Shown: piece by piece, positions 14,670 through 22,590 of the stretch
How the letters are laid out: every line of letters begins with the position of its first letter
Numbering within the stretch: the first letter of the stretch is position 1
Source: Acidimicrobiales bacterium
GTDB taxonomy: Bacteria; Actinomycetota; Acidimicrobiia; Acidimicrobiales; SHLQ01
Assembly: GCA_020629375.1 (NCBI GenBank)
Contig: JAHDDK010000036.1
Span: forward strand, 1 to 37,369
Direction: 5' to 3'
Length of the DNA: 37,369 bases
Made by a program: the position numbers and the translations under genes
Notes under the pieces: model-generated
Database searches by the model: none
What the model was told of the DNA's origin: nothing
Seen by the model: only the letters and a program-made list of their open reading frames with translations

Positions 14670-14795
14670 TCAACCGGCCTCCGCGGCGAACAGAGCGGTG
14701 ATGTCGGGGAGCGTCCCCTGAGCGCTGACCAGCTCTTCAGCGAGCGCTGCCAGCGTCCAGTCCGTCGAAGAGAGATGTCCCGGAAAGTCAGACAC
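14670..14795 (-). CDS. Small 41-aa protein in HTH/NTase operon
   Basis: The frame VSDFPGHLSSTDWTLAALAE ends ITALFAAEAG. The GTG start overlaps the stop of the nucleotidyltransferase gene by 8 nt and its stop lies 3 nt before the next ATG, so it fits an operon gene. About 73% of third codon positions are G or C, as in neighbouring genes. No family is recognised; a small helical protein is likely. The frame is open further upstream, but that part lies inside the nucleotidyltransferase gene. Confidence 0.5.
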   Translation of the reverse strand: MSDFPGHLSSTDWTLAALAEELVSAQGTLPDITALFAAEAG

Positions 14796-15504
14796 CGTCC
14801 CGCCCCGCAAGCAATGCAATCCCCCTGCTCGAGAGTCCTGCTGGGTCGAGCAACGAGGACGCCTGGATGAGCAGCTTCTTCTCACCTTTCGTCAGGTCTG
14901 CCTCCGCGCGGTCTGCTGGACCGAGCATCCTCGCGAGGGAGTCGAAGTCCCGGAGGTGCTTCGCTCGACTGGCGGCGGACTGCGAGCTGATCTTGATCAC
15001 TGCCGACGCCTTGCCGATCAGCGCGCCGACGAGGTTCGGGCGACGGATCACTCCTGACGAACCGTCGAGCTCGACGGTCACTGCATCACAACGATGGAAG
15101 GCTTGGGTTGTGCCGGGAGCTTCGATCGTGCGACCAGCTCCAAGAGTCAGCTGCGCCCGCTCCCCCACGTTGTCGGGCGCAAGCACGTCGAACACCGCGT
15201 CGCCGCGCCGATAGCGGTGCGCAGCTCCATCGGGGCTCGGTGGGTCCTGTGAGAACTCGGCGCCGACAAGTGCCTCGTGAATGCGGGCCAGCCCTGCAGG
15301 CTCCGCTCGCAGATTCACGACGACATCGACATCGTCGGTCGGTCGAATGTCTGTCGATCGGCGCTCGACCTCGTGCAGGAACACCATCTGGCCACCGACC
15401 AAGAGCCAGTTGTCGCCCAGCACCGGAGCGACTTCGACGAGCGCAGCCCACGAGTCTGCTTGACCGCCTGCGAGCGGCGGGAGCACAACGACCGACTCAG
15501 CCAT
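14788..15504 (-). CDS. Nucleotidyltransferase-fold protein, putative toxin
   Basis: A 238-aa protein with a DNA polymerase beta-like nucleotidyltransferase signature: LLVGGQMVFLHE (G37-G38) and DDVDVVVNL (D58-x-D60). This is the layout of AbiEii/MenT-type toxins, which add nucleotides to tRNA or other targets. The C-terminal half (RRPNLVGALIGKASAVIKIS, RAKHLRDFDSLARMLGPADR) is the helical region usual in these proteins. It overlaps the upstream HTH gene by 8 nt (ATGGCTGA), so translation is coupled, as in type IV-like toxin-antitoxin pairs. A truncated paralogue lies at 10327-10476. Toxin function is inferred from fold and context. Confidence 0.7.
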   Translation of the reverse strand: MAESVVVLPPLAGGQADSWAALVEVAPVLGDNWLLVGGQMVFLHEVERRSTDIRPTDDVDVVVNLRAEPAGLARIHEALVGAEFSQDPPSPDGAAHRYRRGDAVFDVLAPDNVGERAQLTLGAGRTIEAPGTTQAFHRCDAVTVELDGSSGVIRRPNLVGALIGKASAVIKISSQSAASRAKHLRDFDSLARMLGPADRAEADLTKGEKKLLIQASSLLDPAGLSSRGIALLAGRDGV

Positions 15505-16138
15505 ACGCCTGCACCAGGTTCTCCGCTGCTACCCAGTGGCGCGCATCTCCCGAGTCCATCAGGTCGAGCGCAACCGCCGCTGCGGGTGCAACAAGCCGCC
15601 TGCCACCCGGCTTCGACGCCAGCACCTCTACTTCAGGCCAGGCCTCGTCGGACACAACCCGAAGGACGACCGAGCCGAGCGGGTCCTCCACTGCCGCCAC
15701 GACTGAAGCGAGACCGTCATGCATTCGATGAGACACGTAGAGGTCCTGCTCTGCACCCTCGCCTGCTTGAAGGAGCTCACCATGGAAGACAGCACCGGCG
15801 ATTCCGCTCTCGACGGCGCCGAGCTCGCTCACCACGTAGGCAGCATCGGCAGCACTCATCGAGTACCGCTCGACCTCCCCACGGTTGCGGTATCGGCTGA
15901 CGTTCGACAGATCGACGTTGCCGGACCCGATGGCCTGCCACGCGCGGTGCTCCCCCAGCGGACGCCCGCGCCGGTTTGAGACCTGACGTCGAGCTGCGAT
16001 CGCATCGCGGGGAACAGCCCAAGCGTTACCGAAGCGGACGCCCGGTAGGTCTCCGGCAACGACGAGCTGTCGGACGCGCTCAGGCGACACGCCCAGCAAC
16101 TGCGAGGCATCCGCAAGCGAAACGAGGTCCGAGGCCAT
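15497..16138 (-). CDS. HTH protein, putative antitoxin/autorepressor (locus 2)
   Basis: A 213-aa paralogue of the protein at 10469-11107. The N-terminal HTH is SLADASQLLGVSPERVRQLV followed by AWAVPRDAI; the middle has VERYSMSAADAAYVVSELGA and the end DLMDSGDARHWVAAENLVQA. The partner is the intact nucleotidyltransferase just downstream. The frame is open to 16189, but the ATG at 16138 is chosen because the promoter, operator and start are spaced identically in both loci and the paralogue starts at the equivalent codon. Likely binds the palindrome in its own promoter. Only the HTH is certain; the antitoxin label is inferred. Confidence 0.72.
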   Translation of the reverse strand: MASDLVSLADASQLLGVSPERVRQLVVAGDLPGVRFGNAWAVPRDAIAARRQVSNRRGRPLGEHRAWQAIGSGNVDLSNVSRYRNRGEVERYSMSAADAAYVVSELGAVESGIAGAVFHGELLQAGEGAEQDLYVSHRMHDGLASVVAAVEDPLGSVVLRVVSDEAWPEVEVLASKPGGRRLVAPAAAVALDLMDSGDARHWVAAENLVQAYG

Positions 16139-16144
16139 GGTTCG

Positions 16145-16173
16145 AATATATTGGAGTTCTCCAATATTTACAA
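16145..16173 (-). promoter_or_regulatory. Leaderless promoter with palindromic operator (locus 2)
   Basis: TTGTAA, a 17-nt spacer and TATATT on the minus strand end 6 nt before the ATG. The spacer contains a perfect palindrome, ATATTGGAG and CTCCAATAT around 2 nt (16148-16167). Same architecture and offset as at 11114-11142. Confidence 0.78.
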
Positions 16174-16860
16174 GGCTTCGTCGTCGCATGGCCGGTGGGT
16201 GACCTCGAGGTACTCGTCCTGAACCCCGAAGCTCAGCAAGAAGTCCAGCTCATCCGCGTCGCTGCACGACCGGGCGAGACCAAGTCGTGCACCGCCACCT
16301 GGATCCCGGATCTCCTCGATCCCATCAATGCGCAGACACATTGCCGTCGAGGAGTTCAAACGCACCGAGACGTTCATCGAGGGTTCGATCTCACCGTGCA
16401 CGACCGTCCCAGCAAACACATGAAGGTTGCGTGACTCGATCCCGAACGCTTCGTCACAGTGGAAGATCCCGCCATCGAAGCCTGCGATCTGTACTGCATA
16501 GGCAGCTACCCCCGTCGCAGTCGCCAATTGCTCAGCGACCTCCGTCGCGTACCGCCAGGCATCGACCTGATTCGCAGACGATGCGAAGCTCAACTGCCAT
16601 CCCGGGTCCTCAGCGGAGTACTCCACCAACCAGTCCGCGCACCGGACGGTGAGCACGTCAGTGCCTTCGACGACATGAGTCCGGAAGGACACGGGGACAA
16701 GTACCGCGATGTCGTCGACGAGCAGATCCCAGTCGTTCCCGTTCTTGGCGCGTACGAGGTACTCGATCGGTGGCGGTGGCGTCCACGGTCGCGGCGGCTG
16801 CGTTTGCGCTGGGTCGTCATCACCGAAGCGACGTCGGAGAATGCGCAGCAACCTCTTCAC
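16168..16860 (-). CDS. Hypothetical protein with EF-Tu domain 2-like C-terminus
   Basis: About 230 aa. The N-terminus has a basic stretch (KRLLRILRRRFG) and a Pro-rich linker (PRPWTPPPP), then a domain with VRCADWLVEYSAEDPGWQLS. The C-terminal part, FAGTVVHGEIEPSMNVSVRL, then NSSTAMCLRIDGIEEI and DADELDFLLSFGVQDEYLEV, resembles the beta-barrel of EF-Tu domain 2 found in small uncharacterised proteins. The frame is open to 16944, which would overlap the divergent HNH gene; the GTG at 16860 leaves 76 bp for promoters and is preferred, without a clear ribosome site. Its stop touches the -35 of the antitoxin promoter. Function unknown. Confidence 0.6.
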   Translation of the reverse strand: MKRLLRILRRRFGDDDPAQTQPPRPWTPPPPIEYLVRAKNGNDWDLLVDDIAVLVPVSFRTHVVEGTDVLTVRCADWLVEYSAEDPGWQLSFASSANQVDAWRYATEVAEQLATATGVAAYAVQIAGFDGGIFHCDEAFGIESRNLHVFAGTVVHGEIEPSMNVSVRLNSSTAMCLRIDGIEEIRDPGGGARLGLARSCSDADELDFLLSFGVQDEYLEVTHRPCDDEAL

Positions 16861-16936
16861 TACAACATCTTCGCCGCCAAGTGGCCTGGGAGCTCGCCAA
16901 TACTGAGGGAATCGGTCCCTGTGCTGTAGTAGCTGC

Positions 16937-17839
16937 GTGGACATCGAATACGAACGACTGGTCCGCTCGGCTGTCTTTGACTATCTGGAATCGGTTGCCG
17001 ACCGCGATGGCGTGGTCTCCTGGCAACAGCTGCGGTCCTTCCGGGTTGGCAACGAACCGGTTCTGCTCGTCGGCTCTGGAAACGGAATCTTCAAGCCGCG
17101 ACAGCTCGACCTGCCGATCTCGATCCTCACTGCGCCGCCCAAAGACGGTCGGCAGCCGCCGTACGAGGACGAGGTCAGCTCGGACGAATTCCTCCTCTAC
17201 CGATACCGCGGTACGGATCCACAGCAATGGGAGAACGTTCGACTTCGCCGACTGATGCAAGAAGGACTTCCGCTCGTCTACCTGCACGGCATCGACGTTG
17301 GCCGCTATCTCGCGTCGGCAGCGATGCTCGTCGATGACGATCCCGCCGGTCTGACCTTCATGGCGGTTCTCGCCGATCTCGACACAGCGAGAAGCGGAAC
17401 CGACATTGGCGATCTCAACGACCGGGAGCGTGCGTATCAGATCCGACTGGCTCGTCAGCGACTGCAACAGACGTCGTTTCGGGAGCGGGTTCTCAAGGCG
17501 TACAAGAAGTCCTGCGCGCTGTGCCGGCTACGCCATCCTGAACTGCTCGATGCCGCTCACATCATCCGCGACGCTCACGGGGGCCGCCCGATCGTTCCGA
17601 ACGGGCTGGCGCTCTGCAAGATCTATCACGCCGCCTACGACAGCAACATCATCGGAATCCGGCCTGACCTTGTCACTGAGGTTCGAGGTGATGTGCTCGA
17701 GGAGAGCGACGGTCCGATGCTGGCGCACGGCCTCCAGGAGTTCCATCGAGCAGAAATCTGGACCCCGCGATCCGCCAACAGCGCTCCTGACCCAGCCGGG
17801 CTTGAGGAGCGCTACGCCGAATTCCTCGCCGCCAGCTGA
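16937..17839 (+). CDS. HNH endonuclease with N-terminal recognition-type domain
   Basis: A 300-aa protein. Residues 193-240 are an HNH nuclease: CALCRLRHPELLDAAHIIRD with C193, C196 and H208, N222 in IVPNGLALCK, then C227 and H231 (CKIYHAAYDSNIIGI). The N-terminal 150 residues (NGIFKPRQLDLPISILTAPP, LLYRYRGTDPQQWENVRLRR, LVYLHGIDVGRYLASA) form the conserved module that precedes HNH in many actinobacterial proteins and resembles recognition domains of modified-DNA restriction enzymes. The N-terminal resemblance is from memory and weaker than the HNH call. It may act in restriction of foreign DNA. No methyltransferase partner is next to it. Confidence 0.75.
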   Translation: MDIEYERLVRSAVFDYLESVADRDGVVSWQQLRSFRVGNEPVLLVGSGNGIFKPRQLDLPISILTAPPKDGRQPPYEDEVSSDEFLLYRYRGTDPQQWENVRLRRLMQEGLPLVYLHGIDVGRYLASAAMLVDDDPAGLTFMAVLADLDTARSGTDIGDLNDRERAYQIRLARQRLQQTSFRERVLKAYKKSCALCRLRHPELLDAAHIIRDAHGGRPIVPNGLALCKIYHAAYDSNIIGIRPDLVTEVRGDVLEESDGPMLAHGLQEFHRAEIWTPRSANSAPDPAGLEERYAEFLAAS

Positions 17840-17901
17840 CGAGGGAATCGGCAACATCGCCGAACTAGTCGAGAGCGATATTCCGCAAGGCGGTGTTGGC
17901 G

Positions 17902-19482
17902 ATGACCGACACTAGAGGGATGGGTCTGCCCTCAATCCACGACCGCGAACCGCTCCACCGGTTCATCGTCTCGAATCTCAACGCCGATCGAGCGTTGCCA
18001 GAGCCTCAGATGCGGCTGCCTGATGAGGAGCCGCCGGACCCGGCCCATATCAGCTTCATGGCTGGCGCGAAGGACGGCGCGTTCGGGCACCACTTCGGCG
18101 GAGGGCAGGATTCGGGACGGGCCACCCAAGCGGGAGATCTGCTGATCAAGGCGGCAGCGAAGCCAACGAAGCGGCGCCTTCGCAAGCTGTACGACGTGTT
18201 GAACACGGACGACGCGCTGGACTACGTCGATCCCATGATCGAGCACATCGCTCAGCGGCGACCCCCTACTGCGCAGATCGCCTCCATCGGCACCTGGCTC
18301 GCGACCCAGTCTCCTGATCGCGGCCCAGTGAAGATCGGTATTGCGCTCCTGGGCATCACGGGTGCGCCCGATGGTGCGGTGCTCCATGAACTCGGCGCGC
18401 ATGAGGAGTTCACGTTGTTCTCCTCGGTGGCACTCTCGAACTCAAGAGCCGATCCAGAGCCAGACCTCTTCACGCTCGCAAGAGCGGTCACTGGCTGGGG
18501 CCGCATTCACTGCGTCGAGCGGCTGCAATCCACACAAGACCCGGAGATCCAGCAATGGATCCTCCGCGACGGGTTCCGCAACGCTGTGATGTACGAGTAC
18601 CTGGCTCACATCGCAGCGACGACCGGCGACCTGGCCGGTGCGCTCGACGGCCCGAACCCGGATCGAGAGTTGTTGACTGCGGCCGCCGACATCATCGAAG
18701 CGCTGATCATGGGCGGCCCGGCCGAGGACATCGATGACTACGACGAAGCCCCACTTGCCGTTGATCGGTTCGTCCACCACATGGCAACACGCGCCGAGAC
18801 GGTTGCGGACTTCATCGCAGTCGCCAACATCAAGGGCTTCCTCGAACGCGAGCACGGTTGGGACGACCGCCTCGCTGGCCTGTGGACGGAGGGGAGGCGG
18901 ACCGAGTTGCTGTCTCTGACAGCAGAGATCATTGGTCGACCGACCTGGATCGAGATCGTCACGACCGACCTCGACTCGGACGACCGCCAAACCTTCTGGC
19001 GAGCTGACCAGGCGGCCCGCATGCTTGGCATCGACACCTTCGATCGACACCTCAAGGCGATCGACGCCGACCCCCTGGACGGCACGTGGTTCCAGGCCTG
19101 GCAACTGGCAGGCAGCGAGGGACGCGCCACGGTTCTCGCGCAGCGGGCAGCTGGCCTTCTCGATCTCAACGTGATCGCCACGGGGCCGAGCACTGCGATC
19201 GGACTCGGCCCAGACTTCAAGCCGCATGCGGCGCTCGGCTGGAGTCTCCAGGCGCTGAAAGACTTCCCAGGAATCGGATCGGACCTGATCGAAGCGGGCC
19301 TTGCGAGCCCGTCGATCCAGAATCGCAACGGCGCGATGAACGCTCTTGAGGAGTGGGGGCCCGATCGGTGGACAGCGGAGCACATCGCGAAACTTGAGCG
19401 GCTCGCCGCGATCGACCCTCACGAGAAGGCCAAGGAGCGTGCGCGGGAGCTGCTCCATCAACGGCACGAGGGAGATCGCTGA
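17902..19482 (+). CDS. Large helical-repeat protein (family sometimes named limonene hydroxylase)
   Basis: About 526 aa, mostly alpha-helical with no signal peptide. The segments TGWGRIHCVERLQSTQDPEI, QQWILRDGFRNAVMYEYLAH and LIMGGPAEDIDDYDEAPLAV match a widespread family that some databases call limonene hydroxylase. The protein has no cofactor motif I can see, so that name is doubtful. The C-terminal third (PHAALGWSLQALKDFPGIGS, NGAMNALEEWGP) looks like HEAT-type repeats. The ATG at 17902 is chosen over the GTG at 17893 because CAAGGCGG lies upstream. Followed after 1 nt by a small gene, so the two form an operon. Confidence 0.6.
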   Translation: MTDTRGMGLPSIHDREPLHRFIVSNLNADRALPEPQMRLPDEEPPDPAHISFMAGAKDGAFGHHFGGGQDSGRATQAGDLLIKAAAKPTKRRLRKLYDVLNTDDALDYVDPMIEHIAQRRPPTAQIASIGTWLATQSPDRGPVKIGIALLGITGAPDGAVLHELGAHEEFTLFSSVALSNSRADPEPDLFTLARAVTGWGRIHCVERLQSTQDPEIQQWILRDGFRNAVMYEYLAHIAATTGDLAGALDGPNPDRELLTAAADIIEALIMGGPAEDIDDYDEAPLAVDRFVHHMATRAETVADFIAVANIKGFLEREHGWDDRLAGLWTEGRRTELLSLTAEIIGRPTWIEIVTTDLDSDDRQTFWRADQAARMLGIDTFDRHLKAIDADPLDGTWFQAWQLAGSEGRATVLAQRAAGLLDLNVIATGPSTAIGLGPDFKPHAALGWSLQALKDFPGIGSDLIEAGLASPSIQNRNGAMNALEEWGPDRWTAEHIAKLERLAAIDPHEKAKERARELLHQRHEGDR

Positions 19483-19483
19483 G

Positions 19484-19801
19484 ATGGCGGGGTTCGTCAT
19501 CGTTGACGACGAAACGCGTTGGTCAATCAACAACGTTGGATGGCGTCTCATCTTTGAGCCGGTCGAGCGACTCCTCTCGGCCGAGAGTTCGGAGGGACGC
19601 GCGGTCGCGCATGCCGTCCGTGGCGGGCTCCACTATCTCGATCTGACGGATGCGTCCCCCGCCATGCGGCGAGCCGTCGGCGTAGCCGTCATCAAGGTTC
19701 GGCAAGAGCATGCATCGAGGCCTGAAGAGTGGACCGCTTCGTTCGCCCTTGCTGACTTCCTCGCAGCCGTAGATCGCTTGGTCGAGCACCTCAGCGACTA
19801 G
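19484..19801 (+). CDS. Hypothetical protein
   Basis: A 105-aa protein, not recognised. It begins MAGFVIVDDETRWSINNVGW and has RAVAHAVRGGLHYLDLTDAS and IKVRQEHASRPEEWTASFAL, suggesting a small alpha/beta fold. The ATG follows the stop of the large helical gene by one base and GAGGGAGA lies upstream, so the two are probably translated from one message. The longer frame upstream of the ATG only shadows the preceding gene. Confidence 0.6.
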   Translation: MAGFVIVDDETRWSINNVGWRLIFEPVERLLSAESSEGRAVAHAVRGGLHYLDLTDASPAMRRAVGVAVIKVRQEHASRPEEWTASFALADFLAAVDRLVEHLSD

Positions 19802-19926
19802 GACACTCGACGGCTTCGCCTTCGCCGCTCGGCCATTGGCTCTTCTTCTCCCCCTCACCCGATGTGTCGGAACGGACAAACTTCAGACACAACTGCAGGT
19901 CCTGGGGGTACCTGCTGGTGATGTCA

Positions 19927-19998
19927 CCGGGGAGATGCTCCGAATCTCCCACGGATCTACTCCTGGATCTCCCAAAGCTGAAATCGCCGGGGAGATCG
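19927..19998. promoter_or_regulatory. Four GGGAGAT boxes upstream of xis/int
   Basis: CCGGGGAGAT (19927-19936), ATCTCCCA (19944-19951), GATCTCCCA (19966-19974) and CGCCGGGGAGATC (about 19985-19997) form two direct and two inverted boxes in 70 bp. They lie 50-120 bp before the excisionase gene and are candidate binding sites for a regulator or the excisionase itself. Confidence 0.4.
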
Positions 19999-20045
19999 GC
20001 GGCTCGTTGTCCCGATCCGGGAACGGTCGCGGCCACAGGTGAGGC

Positions 20046-20255
20046 ATGGAACGCACACCGAAGCCACTGGCCGACTACCCCGAGCTGATGACGGTCGCTG
20101 AGACCGCCGAGTACCTCCGCATCGCAGTCAGCACTTGCTACCTGCTCACCAACAGCGCCGGGCACGAACGAGCACTCCCCGCCGTCAAGGTCGGCGGCCG
20201 GACCTTCGTCCTCCGAGAACGCCTCGCCGACTACCTCGCCACGAGCCACCGCTGA
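20046..20255 (+). CDS. Excisionase-like HTH protein
   Basis: A 69-aa protein with a helix-turn-helix of the excisionase/HTH_17 type: LMTVAETAEYLRIAVSTCYL, then ALPAVKVGGRTFVLRERLAD. Length and position, just before an integrase gene on the same strand, are those of recombination directionality factors. AGGTGAGGC precedes the ATG. It would bend the attachment DNA and steer the recombinase toward excision, or act as a regulator of the integrase gene. Confidence 0.8.
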   Translation: MERTPKPLADYPELMTVAETAEYLRIAVSTCYLLTNSAGHERALPAVKVGGRTFVLRERLADYLATSHR

Positions 20256-20371
20256 GCCGAACCGCCGCCGAGGTGGCCCACTGCTCACCGTCCGCAAGCT
20301 CGTTCGTCCTCGCTGCGCTCCGGGCGCTCCAACTTGCCCCCGGCTCCGCTGCGGGCCTTTGGGCAGCCATC

Positions 20372-20389
20372 GGGCCGGGGCCCCGGCCC
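20372..20389. terminator. GC hairpin between xis and int
   Basis: GGGCCGGGGCCCCGGCCC is a perfect 18-bp palindrome, followed by TTCGTG. It could end or attenuate transcription before the integrase gene. Confidence 0.4.
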
Positions 20390-20433
20390 TTCGTGTCACA
20401 GACGTGACCGAACATCGATCCTGAGGAGCACAC

Positions 20434-21825
20434 GTGCCGAACAACCACAAGACGTCCAAGCCCAACGTCCGCAAACGAGGCGACACTTACACCTGGTACG
20501 CCTACGTCACCGACGGCAACGGCAAACGCCGCCAGATCAGCAAGGGCGGCTACCGCACCATCGCCGACGCTGAACATGGCCGCATCGTCCACCTCATCTC
20601 CATCGGCCGCCACGACTACGTCAACCCCGACCGCATCACCCTCGCCGAGTTCCTCCTCGACGAATGGCTCCCCGCCCGCAAGCTCGACCTCCAGTCATCC
20701 ACCTGGCGCAGCTACGAACAGAAACTCCGCCTCCACGTCATCCCCCACATCGGCGGCATCGCCCTCCAGGAGCTCTCCCCCGTCGACCTGAACAACCTCT
20801 ACGCCCAGCTCCTCGACACCACCACGCTGCCGCCAGCCACGAGTCGCCGGCACCCGTCCGACACCATCGAGCGCATGATGCAGCTCCACGACGCCGGCCA
20901 CACCGCGGCCGCCATCGCCGACACACTGCGTGCTGAAGGCCACGAGACCGCTACGGACCTGACTCGGCATGCGGTCGCCGGCACCATCCGCCGCCAGAAG
21001 AACAACCGCCGAGAAGCCGTCTCCACCAAACGAGTGCTCTCCTCCAGAACCGTTGCCATGGTCCACGGCATCCTCTCGAAGGCGCTCGGCGACGCCCACC
21101 GCTGGAACCGCACCTACCGCAACCCCGCCCAAGCCGCAACCGTCCCAAAGACCGGCCAGCCATACCGCATCGCCCGAGACACCTGGACCGCCACCCAGCT
21201 CCGCGACTTCCTCACCTGGCTCGACGACAACCGCTACCGCTACCCCTGGTCCTTCCTCGCCACCAGCGGCGCCCGACGAGGCGAAGTCCTCGGCCTCAAG
21301 TGGACCGACATCGACCTCGACGAAGCCACCGCCGCCATGTTCAACCAGGTCACCACCGACCACGACCACAAGGCCATCTTCAAGGAGCGCCACAAGACCG
21401 GCGCCGGCCACCTCATCCACCTCGACCCCGCCACCGTCGACCTCCTCCGCCGCTGGCGACAGATCCAGAACTCCGAGAAGCAGCTACTCGGCGACGCCTA
21501 CCGAGACGACGACTTCGTCTTCTGCCACGAAGACGGACGGCACTACCACCCCGAACGCTTCAGCCGAGAGTTCCTCCGCAAGCAGCAGCAGTACAACGAT
21601 GCCAACCCCGACACCCCGCTCCCCCGTCTCACCATTCACGGACTCCGCCACACCTGGGCCACGATCGCCCTGAAGCAGAAGGTCCACCTCAAGGTCGTCA
21701 GCGAACGCCTGAACCACTCCACCACCGACATCACCGCCCGCGTCTACAGCCACGTCACCCGGCCCATCGCTCAGGAAGCTGCCGATCTCGTCGGTGGGCT
21801 GATCCTTGGTGGCCAAGAGAGTTGA
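20434..21825 (+). CDS. Tyrosine-type site-specific recombinase (integrase)
   Basis: A 463-aa integrase. Residues 10-60 are an arm-binding AP2-like domain (KRGDTYTWYAYVTDGNGKRR). The core-binding domain runs from about 68 to 235 but is split by an extra stretch (about 133-198) that looks like a helix-turn-helix: IERMMQLHDAGHTAAAIADT then LRAEGHETATDLTRHAVAGT. The catalytic residues are R281 (SGARRGEVLGL), K321 (RHKTGAGH), H402 and R405 (IHGLRHTWAT), H428 (LNHSTTDI) and Y438 (ARVYSH), all present. Likely integrates at the 3' end of the tRNA whose copies flank this region. The start is GTG. Confidence 0.92.
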   Translation: MPNNHKTSKPNVRKRGDTYTWYAYVTDGNGKRRQISKGGYRTIADAEHGRIVHLISIGRHDYVNPDRITLAEFLLDEWLPARKLDLQSSTWRSYEQKLRLHVIPHIGGIALQELSPVDLNNLYAQLLDTTTLPPATSRRHPSDTIERMMQLHDAGHTAAAIADTLRAEGHETATDLTRHAVAGTIRRQKNNRREAVSTKRVLSSRTVAMVHGILSKALGDAHRWNRTYRNPAQAATVPKTGQPYRIARDTWTATQLRDFLTWLDDNRYRYPWSFLATSGARRGEVLGLKWTDIDLDEATAAMFNQVTTDHDHKAIFKERHKTGAGHLIHLDPATVDLLRRWRQIQNSEKQLLGDAYRDDDFVFCHEDGRHYHPERFSREFLRKQQQYNDANPDTPLPRLTIHGLRHTWATIALKQKVHLKVVSERLNHSTTDITARVYSHVTRPIAQEAADLVGGLILGGQES

Positions 21826-21879
21826 AGCCACGACAAACCGTCCCCGCGGGCGGTCCGAGCCGGCCATACGCTGGACATC

Positions 21880-22590
21880 ATGCTCACAGCGCTCTACATC
21901 GCATCCGCAGTTGCGACGCTCGCGATGGCGGGCATTGCAGCGCTGCGCTGGTGGAAGCGCCGACGCAAGGGCGAACCCGATCACGTCGTCCCCACTCCAC
22001 CCCGGTCTCCGTTCAGTGTGCTGGTTGTCGACGACAAGAAGTTCGAGCACGTCGAGCGTCTCAAACGAGATGGGTTCACGGTCACATTCCGCAACGATCT
22101 CGAGCAGTTCCGCGACGTCGACGACTTCCAGTTCGACCTCATTCTCATGGACCTGCACGGCGTTGGCCTGAAACTCTCGGACGACGGCGGGAGAGGAGTG
22201 ATTCGACACATCAGGAAGATCGCGCCGACACAGCTGGTGCTTGCCTATACGGCGCATCAGGGCGGACCTTCGAACTTCGAGGGGGTGTTTCAGGACGCCG
22301 ACCAGGTCTTGGACAAGGGTGCCAGCTATCTCTCGTTCAAGACCTCGATTGAGGACAACCTGGCGAGGCTTCGCACTCCTGAGCACTACATCGAACGTTC
22401 CCTTCCCACTATCTCGACCTCAGGCGCCAACCGTCTACGCCCCGTTATCGAGGCGGCTCTTGGGGGCGAGCCCGTCGACGAACGGACCTCCGAAGCGGTC
22501 AAGGCGCTCAAAGCGGAGCAACGCGATCCCGCAGAGCGAGCGCTCCGGCATGCTGGAATCGTAGGACGCCGCCTGCGGGCGTTGAGCTAG
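21880..22590 (+). CDS. Membrane-anchored receiver-domain protein
   Basis: A 236-aa protein with one N-terminal transmembrane helix (about 4-24, ALYIASAVATLAMAGIAAL) followed by a basic RWWKRRRKG stop-transfer, so the rest is cytoplasmic. Residues about 45-155 are a response-regulator receiver: D51-D52 (VLVVDDKKFE), phosphoacceptor D91 (LILMDLHG), T124 (LAYTAHQGG) and K146 (DKGASY). There is no DNA-binding output domain; the C-terminal 70 residues are helical. Its stop overlaps the GTG of the kinase gene (TAGTG), so the two form a pair. TACGCT 7 nt before the ATG may be a leaderless -10. An anchored receiver is unusual. Confidence 0.72.
   Translation: MLTALYIASAVATLAMAGIAALRWWKRRRKGEPDHVVPTPPRSPFSVLVVDDKKFEHVERLKRDGFTVTFRNDLEQFRDVDDFQFDLILMDLHGVGLKLSDDGGRGVIRHIRKIAPTQLVLAYTAHQGGPSNFEGVFQDADQVLDKGASYLSFKTSIEDNLARLRTPEHYIERSLPTISTSGANRLRPVIEAALGGEPVDERTSEAVKALKAEQRDPAERALRHAGIVGRRLRALS

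Noticed and set aside
17902..19482. Limonene hydroxylase as a real function
   Set aside because: The database name fits the family by memory, but no cofactor-binding motif of a hydroxylase is visible.
19927..19998. CRISPR array
   Set aside because: Only four short boxes in mixed orientation with unequal gaps; no regular repeats and spacers, and no cas genes.
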